Source: Bin52 sp965243345
GTDB taxonomy: Bacteria > Pseudomonadota > Alphaproteobacteria > Thalassobaculales > Thalassobaculaceae
Direction of reading: 5' to 3'
DNA length: 64,000 bases
NCBI GenBank assembly: GCA_965243345.1
Contig: CBDEUR010000003.1
Span: 4,402,001-4,466,000 of the forward strand
The first letter of the stretch is position 1, and each line of letters opens with the position of its first letter. The notes below the pieces were generated by a model that did not search any database, was not told the DNA's origin, and worked only from the letters and a program-made list of their open reading frames with translations. Positions 17,043-25,450 of this stretch are shown piece after piece. The position numbers and the translations under genes are program-made.

Positions 17043-17642
17043 TCAATCGGGCAACGGGGCGAGGGCGGCCGCCACCAGCCCACGAACGGCGGGCAGCACC
17101 TCGGTCTCGAACCACGGGTTGCGGCGAACAAGCCCGGTCGACCGCCACGACGGGTGCGGCAGGGGCATCACCCGGGGCGCGTGCTCGCGCCAGTTCCTCA
17201 CCGTCTCGGTCAGGGTCCTTGCCCGGCGCGGACCGAGGTACCGGGCCTGGGCATAGGCTCCCGCGAGGATGGTGAGCCGGATGTCGGGAAGCCCGGCCAG
17301 GATGCGGTCGTGCCACAGCGGCGCGCATTCGGGCCGCGGCGGTGCGTCGCCGCCCCGGGGAAGGCGGCCCGGGTAGCAGAACCCCATCGGAACCAGTGCG
17401 ACGAGGTCGGGGTCGTAGAACCGCTGCCGGTCAAGGGCCATCCAGTCCCGCAACCGGTCCCCGGACCGGTCGTTCCAGGGGATGCCGGTCTCGTGCACCC
17501 GGGTTCCCGGAGCCTGTCCGATCACGAGGATACGGGCGGCCGGCCGTGCGACCACCACCGGTCGCGGACCGAGCGGCAGCGAGGCCGCGCAGTGTCGACA
17601 CGCACGGACCTCGCGCAACAGGGTATCGAGTGAACCGGTCAT
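17043..17642 (-). CDS. Uracil-DNA glycosylase superfamily protein
   Basis: 199 residues from MTGSLDTLLREV. It shows the superfamily layout: an N-terminal CRHC pair, VIGQAPGTRVHETGIPWNDR (motif-1-like, about 41-60), and a C-terminal PLPHPSWRSTGL with the conserved His of motif 3. The 'CxxC plus later Cys' arrangement resembles iron-sulfur family 4/5 enzymes, but only some ligands are obvious, so activity on uracil is not certain. The start at 17642 has GGAAGG upstream; the ATG at 17705 adds atypical residues. It is a single gene between catabolic units. Confidence 0.8.
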   Translation of the reverse strand: MTGSLDTLLREVRACRHCAASLPLGPRPVVVARPAARILVIGQAPGTRVHETGIPWNDRSGDRLRDWMALDRQRFYDPDLVALVPMGFCYPGRLPRGGDAPPRPECAPLWHDRILAGLPDIRLTILAGAYAQARYLGPRRARTLTETVRNWREHAPRVMPLPHPSWRSTGLVRRNPWFETEVLPAVRGLVAAALAPLPD

Positions 17643-17940
17643 TCCGGGGCCTTCCAGGGCGTCCCGCCGGCACCGTGGTCTTCTGCCATCGCAGTCTCCG
17701 GCCACGTCCCGGGCGGGAGACGTGTCAGCCGCCAGTCACCCGCCGGGCAACGCCCCCGCAGCCCTTCGCGGCGGGGATCTGCGGGCGACCGTAGCCGAAA
17801 GACGGACGGTCGTCCCGGCACATGCCGCCCCCGGTCACACCGGTTCCGACCGCGCACCCGCATCGTGGGTGACGACACTCACGTCCGTGCCACGGCACGG
17901 CAAGCCGCGTGCCTGGTGCGGGGATGCTCCCGCGCCCCAT

Positions 17941-18894
17941 TCACCCGGATATGACGCGCACCGGGTTCCCGGCCAGCCAGCCCTGCACGCACTCGAGCGT
18001 CTGCGGATACATGACGGCGAAGGTGTCGCGGGTCACGTAACCCAGGTGCGGGGTCAGCACGACGTTGTCGAGGCTCGTGAGCGGGTGGCCGCGGGGCAGC
18101 GGCTCGGTGTCGAACACATCGAGGCCGGCTCCCGCGATGGTGCGGTCTTGCAGTGCGTCCACCAGCGCCGCCTCGTCCACGATGGGGCCGCGCGAGGTGT
18201 TCACCAGCACGGCCGAGGGCTTCATCAGGCCGAGCTCGCGCGCGCCGACCAGTCCCCTCGTGCGCCGGCTCAGCAGCATGTGGATCGACAGCGTGTCCGA
18301 CTGCCGGAAGAGATCGTCCTTCTCGACACGGGTGACGCCGTGCCCGGCCGCGCGTTCCGCCGTCAGGTTCTCGCTCCAGGCGATGACATTCATGCGGAAC
18401 GCCTGTGCGACCCGCGCGACATCCGAGCCGAGCCGTCCGAGGCCCAGCAGGCCGAGCGTGGAGCCCGCGAGCCCGCGCCCGACGGTCGTCTGCCAGGCGC
18501 CGGCCTTCATCGCCCGGTCCTCGGCGGGGATGTGGCGCCGGAGCGCCAGGATCAGCCCCCAGGTGAGCTCGGACGTGGTGTGCGCGCTGCCGGCGGTGCC
18601 GCAGACCGTCACACCCTGCTCGCGCGCCGCCTCCACATCGACCGACGCGTTGCGCATGCCCGTCGTCACCAGCAGCTGCAGCTTCGGCAGGCGCGAGAGC
18701 AGGTCGCGCCGGAAGGGAGTGCGCTCGCGCATGATGCACACGATCTCGAAGTCTCCGAGCCGGTCGGCCACCACCGCCGGGTCCGCCACATGGTCGTGGA
18801 AGACCTCGACCTGACACCCGTCAGGCAGGCTTTCCCAGTCGGCCATGGAGCGCGCGATGCCCTGGTAGTCGTCCAGAATGGCGATGCGGGTCAT
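17941..18894 (-). CDS. D-isomer-specific 2-hydroxyacid dehydrogenase (SerA-like)
   Basis: 317 residues. The NAD-binding core has GSTLGLLGLGRLGSDVARVA (about 146-165). Catalytic Arg is in NTSRGPIVDEAAL, Glu in DVFDTEPLP, and His in VVLTPHLGY. It lacks the C-terminal ACT/regulatory domain of biosynthetic SerA, so it is more likely a catabolic 2-hydroxyacid or 2-oxoacid reductase. Its ATG overlaps the stop codon of the upstream M20 hydrolase gene by 4 bp (18891-18894), showing translational coupling. The pair may degrade an N-carbamoyl or ureido compound whose product is a 2-oxo acid. Confidence 0.9.
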   Translation of the reverse strand: MTRIAILDDYQGIARSMADWESLPDGCQVEVFHDHVADPAVVADRLGDFEIVCIMRERTPFRRDLLSRLPKLQLLVTTGMRNASVDVEAAREQGVTVCGTAGSAHTTSELTWGLILALRRHIPAEDRAMKAGAWQTTVGRGLAGSTLGLLGLGRLGSDVARVAQAFRMNVIAWSENLTAERAAGHGVTRVEKDDLFRQSDTLSIHMLLSRRTRGLVGARELGLMKPSAVLVNTSRGPIVDEAALVDALQDRTIAGAGLDVFDTEPLPRGHPLTSLDNVVLTPHLGYVTRDTFAVMYPQTLECVQGWLAGNPVRVISG

Positions 18895-20144
18895 GCGCGC
18901 GCTCCTTCGGTGGCGAGCCAGCGGGTCAGGATGTTCACGGCGGCCATGAAGTCGTCGAGCTCCATCGCCTCGTCGGGATTGTGGCTGCCATGCGGATTGC
19001 GCACGAACAGCATGGCGGTCGGCACTCCGGCGGCGGCGAAAGCGGCCGAGTCGTGGCTCGCCCCGCTCGCCATCTCGTTGTGCGGAATGTCCAGGCTCCG
19101 CGCGCACTCGAGCAGGCCGGCGCGAATGGTCTCGTCGAGTGCGCCGGGGGCGGCGCGCGTGGCCGCGCCCAGTTCGAAGGTGACGCCCCGGCGGGCTTCG
19201 ATCTCCCGCGCCGCCTCCGCGACCCGGCCTTCGAGATCGTCGAGGAACGCGCCGTCGAGCGAGCGCATGTCCAGCGAGAAGCGGCATTCGCCGGGCACGA
19301 TCGTCATGGCGTGGCGTTCGGGGTCGGTCGAGAGCTTGCCGACAGTGAAGGCGAAGTCCTCTCCCGACGCCTCGCGCTGGTCCCAGAGCCGGTCGAGCCA
19401 GGCAATCAGGTCCATGACCGCCATCACGGCGTCCTGGCGCGAGCGCCTCGGCATGCCGCCGCAATGGCTGTAGGCGCCGAGGCAGCGCGCGGCCGGCAGG
19501 CGGCGGTTTCCGCGTATGCCGGTGACGACGCCGACCGGAAGGTCCTGCTCGACCAGCACCGGGCCCTGCTCGATATGGACCTCCAGGAAGGCATGCAGGC
19601 GGGCGGCCTCGAGGAAGGGCGGGTCGAGTCCATCGGGATCGCCGCCCGCCTCCCGGATATGTTCGGCGAGCGTGCGTCCGGTATCGGCGCGGCGCGCGGT
19701 TTCCGTTGCGCCCGGCGGCAGGGCGCCGAGTGCCGCGCGACTGCCGATATAGGAGGTGCCGAACCAGGCGCTCTCCTCGGCGCGGATGCCCATGACGCGA
19801 ATGTCGCGGCCGGGCGTGGTCCCGCTTTCCTGCAGCGAGGCGATCGCCGCCAGCCCGGCCACCACGCCCGCGGCGCCGTCGAAGTTGCCGCCGTCGGGAA
19901 CCGAATCGAGATGCGAACCGATGATGACGGGCAGGGCGGCGCGGTCCGAGCCCGGCAGCGTCATGTAGGTGTTGCAGGCGGGATCGGTCTCCACCTCGAG
20001 CCCCAGCGCGCGGGCCGCGCGCGCAACCGCGCCATGCGCGAACGCCTCGCCCTCGCCATAGCTCGCCCGCGTGATGCCGACGCCGTCACGGGTGGCCTCG
20101 GCGAGCTCGTCGAAGAGGCCTGCGGCCAGTTTTCCTGGTTCCAT
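18891..20144 (-). CDS. M20-family Zn hydrolase (allantoate amidohydrolase / N-carbamoyl-L-amino-acid hydrolase type)
   Basis: 417 residues. Metal-site motifs are visible: GSHLDSVPDGGNFDGAAG (His/Asp bridging region, about 78-95), EESAWFG (catalytic and metal Glu), LEVHIEQGPVLV (His), and SGASHDSAAFA near the C-terminus. This is the AllC/beta-ureidopropionase subfamily, which splits ureido groups to release ammonia and carbon dioxide. It is coupled by a 4-bp overlap to the hydroxyacid dehydrogenase. It is the last gene of the conserved-looking chromosome before the accessory island. Confidence 0.92.
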   Translation of the reverse strand: MEPGKLAAGLFDELAEATRDGVGITRASYGEGEAFAHGAVARAARALGLEVETDPACNTYMTLPGSDRAALPVIIGSHLDSVPDGGNFDGAAGVVAGLAAIASLQESGTTPGRDIRVMGIRAEESAWFGTSYIGSRAALGALPPGATETARRADTGRTLAEHIREAGGDPDGLDPPFLEAARLHAFLEVHIEQGPVLVEQDLPVGVVTGIRGNRRLPAARCLGAYSHCGGMPRRSRQDAVMAVMDLIAWLDRLWDQREASGEDFAFTVGKLSTDPERHAMTIVPGECRFSLDMRSLDGAFLDDLEGRVAEAAREIEARRGVTFELGAATRAAPGALDETIRAGLLECARSLDIPHNEMASGASHDSAAFAAAGVPTAMLFVRNPHGSHNPDEAMELDDFMAAVNILTRWLATEGARA

Positions 20145-20705
20145 GTGCCATCCCTTCCACCCCTGCCAGAATCAGGGCAATCGAATCGATACCCGCCGCC
20201 AGGGTCAAGGCTTTCTGCCCGGTCCGCCAGCCAGCAAGGCAGGAGCGCCGCTTCCGTGCACGCCGACGTCTCCATCGTGGATCGGGGCATCGCAACGCGG
20301 GCTGTATCGGATATCCTTACCGCGTTGCGCCGGCGGGAGCGAACCGGCAGAGGAGGGGGACATGAGATTGTGTTGCCCGGCTCGCGGAGCTCAACTTGTT
20401 CAACATGACGCCCGACACTACTGGAACGACATGCTGCGCGCACAGCGCGACACCTAAATGTTAGAAACCCTGCGCACACCAGTTCGACCGCCGCAAGACG
20501 GCTAAACCACCGGCACCAATCCAGGTAGGACAGACCAAGGACCAGGCAGATCCAGGAGTGATTCTGGTTCCTGAAACCACGCAGGTTTGCCTGGAACCAC
20601 TCGTCACAACGCTGCAATCACACCCGCATCGTCACGAACCCTCCCGCAAAAACGACTCCATCAGACAGCGTGCGTGCTCATACCTTTGCCACGGGTCGCG
20701 GCGCG
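20145..20705. other. Intergenic left border of the accessory island
   Basis: No convincing gene in 560 bp. Base composition falls from GC-rich coding to mixed sequence near 20450 and stays lower through the CBASS genes, so a junction of acquired DNA probably lies here. On the minus strand about 20460-20620, one frame reads WFQANLRGFRNQNHSWICLV and continues hydrophobically. It has the look of a transposase C-terminal scrap, but I cannot confirm it. No tRNA or direct-repeat attachment site was recognised. Confidence 0.5.
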
Positions 20706-21770
20706 TTAACTGTCTTCCGCTCTCATCGGCTCGTATGGCACCGCGGGTTCATGGAGAAACCTTGCAGCCACCTCAGGGCCCATTTCTTCAATTGCCGCCT
20801 CTGCCGCACCCGGCAATTCGTCCACCGCGCGTCTCCAATCGTCCATCTCAATTTTCGTATCCGTCGTCGGCGCATCGATCCGGACGACTCTGTCGGCTCC
20901 GATAAGGAGACCGGCCTGTCCGATGGCGTTCTGCGACTGAAGTCGTATTGCGGCGAAAATCACGTCCCGCCATGCCCATATGCCGCCTTCGACAATTTTG
21001 CGTTGGCCCACAATGTAGGGGTCATCGCCGCATCCAAGGCTCAGAATGCGAACCTGCTCCGCCTTGACCGCAAAACAGGTCAACGCGTCGACCAAGCCGA
21101 TCATAACCGGATTGTTCGCCCATATCCCGCCGTCGACAAAGGTGTAACCGCCATCTTCGAGCGGCCGAAAAAACGTCGGAGCTGCTGATGTTGCTTCAGC
21201 CACCTTCGTCATGGACTCGCGTGCATCCTTTCGGAAATCGGGATGATGAGGTGTCTTGAAGATATAGACCTCCCCATACCGTCCGTCGAAGGAAGGGATG
21301 CAGAGGCGCGTCTTTGCCTCGCCGAACTTTCGATCGCCCAGCGTTTGCTGAAGAATCGCCTTCAGCGCCTTTCGGTTGTATCTGTACTTGAATACTTGGC
21401 ACGCACTCCGAAACCGTCGCAGGACTCCCTCCAGCGCGCTTGGCCTGATCGGCGGGAAGATTTCGCATCCACGATGGACATAGAGGTCGCGCAATTCTGC
21501 GGCCGTGATGCCCGCTCCCAAGCCCACGGCGAGGATCCCGCCGGTCGAAGTCCCCGCGATGAGATCGAAGTGCCGCGCTACGGATTCCCCGCCAAGATAG
21601 CGCCGTTCGAGCCCCGCCAGGAAAGCGGCGGGAAAGACGCCTCGAATTCCGCCACCGTCGATCGAAAGTATACGAAACGGCCAGTCGTCCGGCCAAGCAA
21701 GCGGAATGCGCCGACGATCAAGCGCCCCCGACGACCGTCTGGGCGGCACTTCTTGCACCGGCTCCGGCAT
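20706..21770 (-). CDS. capV: Patatin-like phospholipase, CBASS effector CapV
   Basis: 354 residues. Patatin motifs in order: oxyanion GGGIRG (39-44), nucleophile elbow GTSTGG with S75, and catalytic Asp in FVDGGIWANNP (D213). In CBASS this effector is switched on by the cyclic oligonucleotide made by the neighbouring synthase and then degrades membrane phospholipids, killing the infected cell. The ATG at 21770 overlaps the E2 stop codon (TGATG), so translation is coupled; the longer frame to 21815 runs into the E2 gene. It is the last gene of the three-gene operon. Family, catalytic dyad and context all agree. Confidence 0.92.
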   Translation of the reverse strand: MPEPVQEVPPRRSSGALDRRRIPLAWPDDWPFRILSIDGGGIRGVFPAAFLAGLERRYLGGESVARHFDLIAGTSTGGILAVGLGAGITAAELRDLYVHRGCEIFPPIRPSALEGVLRRFRSACQVFKYRYNRKALKAILQQTLGDRKFGEAKTRLCIPSFDGRYGEVYIFKTPHHPDFRKDARESMTKVAEATSAAPTFFRPLEDGGYTFVDGGIWANNPVMIGLVDALTCFAVKAEQVRILSLGCGDDPYIVGQRKIVEGGIWAWRDVIFAAIRLQSQNAIGQAGLLIGADRVVRIDAPTTDTKIEMDDWRRAVDELPGAAEAAIEEMGPEVAARFLHEPAVPYEPMRAEDS

Positions 21771-22228
21771 CACTCCGCCTGCTCCTTTGGCGGATGTACG
21801 CCACCACCGGCCCACTCTCCCGTCGCGAGCCAGCCCTCATAACAGGCCAACCAGTCGATGGCCCACGGGATTGTCGTGTCCGCGACCGCGTCGCGCAAGG
21901 TCCATTCACCCAACCACGGAAGGTAGAGACACAGCATCGGACGGTCCGGACACCACGTGTTCGGGTATATATGCGGGATCGGCTTCCCCGGCTGTTCCGG
22001 TCGCCGACGCAGGAGCGGGTCGACCACAGTAACCCGGGGCGCGTAACCCTCGACCACCGCATTGCTCAATTGCCTGTCGAAGCACATCGATACGCGCACG
22101 GTGTAGTGCATGGCCAGCGGCTGGAGCGACCCCTCCCAGCTCACGTACCAGTCCGTCGCGCCAAGAACCCTGAAATCCGCCCAGGCCCGACGCATCCGCT
22201 CCATCTGCGCCCGTATCGTCAGGGTCAT
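21770..22228 (-). CDS. Stand-alone E2-like ubiquitin-conjugating-type protein of short type II CBASS
   Basis: 152 residues. The core PHIYPN...RPMLCLYLPWLGEW resembles the E2 active site: the His of PHIYP (H86) precedes a candidate catalytic Cys in LCL (C100). Trp-rich helices follow (IPWAIDWLACYEGWLATGEW). In type II CBASS, E2 activity joins the C-terminus of the cyclase to targets and primes it. 'Short' systems carry an E2 without the E1 and deubiquitinase-like partners, and neither is present here. It overlaps both neighbours at TGATG junctions. Assignment rests on motif plus position, so I am fairly but not fully sure. Confidence 0.8.
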   Translation of the reverse strand: MTLTIRAQMERMRRAWADFRVLGATDWYVSWEGSLQPLAMHYTVRVSMCFDRQLSNAVVEGYAPRVTVVDPLLRRRPEQPGKPIPHIYPNTWCPDRPMLCLYLPWLGEWTLRDAVADTTIPWAIDWLACYEGWLATGEWAGGGVHPPKEQAE

Positions 22229-23484
22229 CAGTCCCCCTCGTCTACGCCGTAGAAGGTGTGCTTGGGCGTTGCTACAGACGGCGTCGCGATGACCGCGGTC
22301 GCACCCGGCAAGACCAGCCCACCTGCGCCGGTGCGGTATCGGCTTTGGCCCTCGCGTACTTTACTGCCGACCTGCTCATTGAAGCTGCGGAAGGCTTCCC
22401 TGGTTGGCGCTTCGCCAAACAGCTCGATCATGATCTTCTGCATTTCGCCCAAGTCGCACCCCTCGATCAGGCGCTCGACCTGCCGAACCAGTTTCTCGAG
22501 GTCGTCGATAAAGATCGCCTGATCGCGCAGCGTGCCCGGCCACCGGTCGGTCAGCACATCTCTTGAACAAACGGGGTTGGCGACGTGGACGAGTTCCCCC
22601 AGCCCCTGGCACCGGCGGAACACATCCAGCATGTGCCGAGCCTGGTGGAGCAGTTCTTCCGACAACCCATCCGTATGGTTCGCCGCATCCGCGATCAGCT
22701 TGGCGAACATGATGGACGGAGGCTTGCGTCCGGACCGCGCGTCGTACTGCACGTTCCGCCAGCGCTTCAGAAGCTGCAGCACGATCACCGCCTTGGACTT
22801 CCGGAACGCCGGTTCCTGCGACGGCACGGGCTCGCTCTCAGCCTTCTCCGCGAAAATGCGCAGCCCTTCTTCGTACTCCCATGCGCGCTTTTCGAAGATG
22901 TCGGCGAAGGCTTGATCGTTCGGCGTATTCCGCTTGAACCACTCGGCGAATCCATAGGGATTCGCGATCAGGCGGTAACTTCGCTCCTGCGGTGCTTCCG
23001 CCCTGTCATGGAAGATGATGCTCTGCCGCTCCAGCGTCCCGCCCATGCGCACCACTGGCGTCACATCCAGGTGCATGTCGTCGGCGTATTCCACGGTGAC
23101 GCAGCGTGTCCGACGTTTCGCCATCCGATAGTACCGCGAACCCGGCGCCCCCCGGATCGCCTCGAACAGCAGATCGAGAGCGTCTCTCGCCGAGACGTTG
23201 AACGGCAGCTCGAGCTGAGCGACGACATCGATGTCGAACTCGTCAGTTCTGAGCCTTGAGGCGATCGTTGCCCCAATCGCCATCGAACCTTGTGCGTAGC
23301 ATAGTTGAACGCGATCATTCAGCGGGCTGTCTTCCCGCTCGATCCACTCGTTGATCGTCTCGTATCGTTCGACGGCCTTGCCGTAATCGGTCCGGGACAG
23401 CTGCACCCTGATCGCCACGTCGGCCAGCAAGAGATCGACAGGCTCGGTCAGCGGCTGTCGCCATGGGCCATGCCTTCGTGTCAT
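22228..23484 (-). CDS. CBASS cyclic-oligonucleotide synthase (CD-NTase, SMODS family)
   Basis: 418 residues. Nucleotidyltransferase core: AQGSMAIGATI (G66-S67), EFDIDVV with metal ligands D84 and D86, and the third carboxylate in MHLDVTPVV (D140). A helical C-terminal domain follows. Such enzymes sense infection and make cyclic di- or trinucleotides; the product cannot be told from sequence. It starts the operon synthase, E2, phospholipase. The tail ends HTFYGVDEGD, so a glycine is penultimate, not terminal, which matters because E2-type partners join the cyclase through its C-terminus. The start region contains one TCGCCATG half-site shared with the upstream palindrome. Confidence 0.93.
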   Translation of the reverse strand: MTRRHGPWRQPLTEPVDLLLADVAIRVQLSRTDYGKAVERYETINEWIEREDSPLNDRVQLCYAQGSMAIGATIASRLRTDEFDIDVVAQLELPFNVSARDALDLLFEAIRGAPGSRYYRMAKRRTRCVTVEYADDMHLDVTPVVRMGGTLERQSIIFHDRAEAPQERSYRLIANPYGFAEWFKRNTPNDQAFADIFEKRAWEYEEGLRIFAEKAESEPVPSQEPAFRKSKAVIVLQLLKRWRNVQYDARSGRKPPSIMFAKLIADAANHTDGLSEELLHQARHMLDVFRRCQGLGELVHVANPVCSRDVLTDRWPGTLRDQAIFIDDLEKLVRQVERLIEGCDLGEMQKIMIELFGEAPTREAFRSFNEQVGSKVREGQSRYRTGAGGLVLPGATAVIATPSVATPKHTFYGVDEGD

Positions 23485-23550
23485 TGCACCATCCTTCCAT
23501 GTCCCCGGTCAAAACCCGCCCCTTGGCCACCAGGCTGTACCATGAGTTGC

Positions 23551-23570
23551 GCATGGCGACTTCGCCATGC
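23551..23570. promoter_or_regulatory. 20-bp palindrome between CBASS operon and CapH/CapP pair, candidate CapH operator
   Basis: GCATGGCGA and TCGCCATGC flank a 2-base spacer (CT), giving perfect 9-bp arms. The site lies 67 bp upstream of the cyclase start and about 46 bp upstream of the chosen XRE start, in the divergent promoter region. The half-site recurs as CATGGCGA at 23599-23606 and as TCGCCATG at 23458-23465. Four half-sites in 150 bp fit a repressor dimer acting on both promoters. Binding by the XRE protein is inferred. Confidence 0.65.
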
Positions 23571-23615
23571 ATATTGTGTCGAAACAAATATGGACTGTCA
23601 TGGCGAGAACGTCAA

Positions 23616-23993
23616 GTGCCGGATCGCGAAATCGACATTTCCCAGGATCCACTCCCCTCCGATGTCTTTCCGCAGAGGCTAAGGATCGCGCGTGAGATGC
23701 GGGGATTGGACCAGTCAGCCCTGGCCGAGAAGTCGGGCCTGCCCCCCTCCTCAATCTCGCATTTCGAGGCTGGCTCCCGTAAGCCGTCCTTTGAGAACCT
23801 GCGCCGACTCGCCAACGCTCTGGAGGTGACGACCGACTACCTGCTGGGCCGGGTTGACGATCCCGAGGCCTATGCCGACGCCGACCCGCTTTATCGGGAC
23901 TTCAAGAACCTGTCTTCGGCGGATCGTGATCTGGCCCAATCCTTCATGAAGATGCTTTCCGACCGCAAAAAGCGCGGCGAAGAGGACGCGTGA
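23616..23993 (+). CDS. capH: XRE-family repressor, CapH-like regulator of CBASS
   Basis: 125 residues from the GTG at 23616. Helix-turn-helix: FPQRLRIAREMRGLDQSALA then KSGLPPSSISHFEAGSRKPS and LRRLANALEVTTDYLLG (about 18-78). A helical tail (NLSSADRDLAQSFMKMLSDR) is suited to oligomerisation. The GTG is preferred because it gives a normal HTH N-terminus; the frame stays open back to 23463, but those residues overlap the opposite cyclase gene and lack family character. It is 3 bp from the metallopeptidase gene and divergent from CBASS. Known CapH proteins repress CBASS until their partner peptidase cleaves them. Confidence 0.82.
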   Translation: MPDREIDISQDPLPSDVFPQRLRIAREMRGLDQSALAEKSGLPPSSISHFEAGSRKPSFENLRRLANALEVTTDYLLGRVDDPEAYADADPLYRDFKNLSSADRDLAQSFMKMLSDRKKRGEEDA

Positions 23994-23996
23994 ACG

Positions 23997-24872
23997 ATGG
24001 ATCCCATGCGGTACCGGAAGGCCAAGCGCAAGGCGGAAACGTTCCTCGCTGACCGAGGCATTGCCAGCCTCCCCGTCGATCCGATCGCGATCGCCGAGAG
24101 CCTCGACATCGTCGTGGAGCCCAAGTCGGATACGGCTGGAGGCGTCTCCGGCATGCTGGTTCGCCACCAGGACATGTTCGGAATCATGTACGCTACCCAC
24201 ATTGACAATGATGGGTTTCAGAGGTTCAGCATTGCGCACGAGATCGGGCACTATGTGCTCGAAGGTCATGTCGATCACATTTTCCCGTCCGGCGAAGGTC
24301 TTCATACATCCGAAGCCGGCTTCGTTTCCGGCGATCCCTTCGAACTGGAAGCTGATCACTTTGCCGCCGGTCTCCTGATGCCAGAGCCCCTGTTTTCCCG
24401 AGAAGTTCTTCGATTTGGCGACGGACTAGAAGCGGTCGAGGGCATGGCGCACAAGTGCCGAACATCATTAACGGCCACGGCAATTCGATATGCCGAAACG
24501 GCTTCGGTGCCAGTCGCTGTCGTGATGAGTGCCGGCGGTACGGTCGACTACTGCTTCATGTCCCAGAGCATTCAGGAATTCGACGGCCTGGAATGGCTCC
24601 GCAAAGGGCAGCCACTGCCGGCCGACGTCGAGACCGACTCCTTCAATCGCGATCCCGACAACATCCTGCGGGCGCGACGCAGCCATGCAGAAACGGATCT
24701 TCGTGACTGGTTCGGTGGTCCTCGTTCCATGCCAGGCACTGAGGAGACGATTGGCCTCGGACGATACGGCAAGACGCTTACAGTACTCTCTTCGAACGTA
24801 TTTGCCGACGATGAGCCTGAGGAAGAAGATGAGGACATGCAGGAACACTGGACACCGCGTTTCCGCAGATAA
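23997..24872 (+). CDS. capP: ImmA/IrrE-family metallopeptidase, CapP-like activator of CBASS
   Basis: 291 residues. The zinc site is HEIGH (81-85) with a downstream acidic ligand in ELEADHFAAGLLMPEP (about 116-131). A C-terminal half without obvious homology could be a sensor domain, ending in an acidic run (PEEEDEDMQEH). It starts 3 bp after the XRE gene, so the two are cotranscribed. By analogy with CapH-CapP, it would cut the repressor after a stress signal such as DNA damage and derepress both operons. An ordinary phage or ICE ImmR-ImmA pair is the alternative, but the position beside CBASS favours CapH-CapP. Confidence 0.85.
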   Translation: MDPMRYRKAKRKAETFLADRGIASLPVDPIAIAESLDIVVEPKSDTAGGVSGMLVRHQDMFGIMYATHIDNDGFQRFSIAHEIGHYVLEGHVDHIFPSGEGLHTSEAGFVSGDPFELEADHFAAGLLMPEPLFSREVLRFGDGLEAVEGMAHKCRTSLTATAIRYAETASVPVAVVMSAGGTVDYCFMSQSIQEFDGLEWLRKGQPLPADVETDSFNRDPDNILRARRSHAETDLRDWFGGPRSMPGTEETIGLGRYGKTLTVLSSNVFADDEPEEEDEDMQEHWTPRFRR

Positions 24873-25411
24873 GGCGAAGGCCCCGCTGATCCATTTAGAG
24901 TGTCACCGTCGCCGGCCCGCTGCTGGCCCGAAACGGTTCTCCCGTCACTGGTTCGACTTGACCTGTGTCTCCTGTCACGACGCCGATCGCGCGACGTTGG
25001 ACCAGCTACGCGCCCTTGAAGCGAGGCAAATTAGCCGTCCTGACTGCGTGCAACCGGCCATCGACCGCCTCATGCCGCAGGTCGGCACGCCCTGTCCAGA
25101 ACTACCGAGAAATGCCGGTCACAAGCCCTCCGGTGAAAATTCCAGTGCGTTTGCCTTTGAGTCACACCCGCGAAACAGACTTCGAATCTATTGTCGGCAG
25201 CGATCTGGCAAACCGTCACGTTGCATGGCCGTAAAACAATTGCAGCAGCATAGAATACGAGCTTGCACACGCACCACTGCAATTGAAGTAATCCGGTTCC
25301 CTCCTATTCGGCAGATGAGCACCGCTCGTATGACGGAAGTGACTATCCAGGACCTAGACAGTCAGCCGATCGTCATCATCCGCGACGGCAAACGGCCAGC
25401 GTAGAAGTCCG
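24873..25411. other. Intergenic island DNA without a recognisable gene
   Basis: About 540 bp of mixed composition. Frames running through it are extensions of neighbouring genes or lack coding character. A 24-codon frame at 25330-25404 ends VIIRDGKRPA, reminiscent of the GKPVA end of a Phd-type antitoxin core, but it is too short to call. Confidence 0.4.
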
Positions 25412-25450
25412 TCATAACTGAAGCCGAGTTCGGTCACTTTGATTGCCGTT

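Noticed and set aside
20460..20617. Possible transposase C-terminal fragment on the minus strand
   Set aside because: One suggestive hydrophobic Trp-containing stretch only; no catalytic residues and no family I can name with confidence.
25330..25404. 24-codon frame ending VIIRDGKRPA, like the end of a Phd-type antitoxin core
   Set aside because: Too short, no upstream antitoxin N-terminus and no toxin gene next to it.
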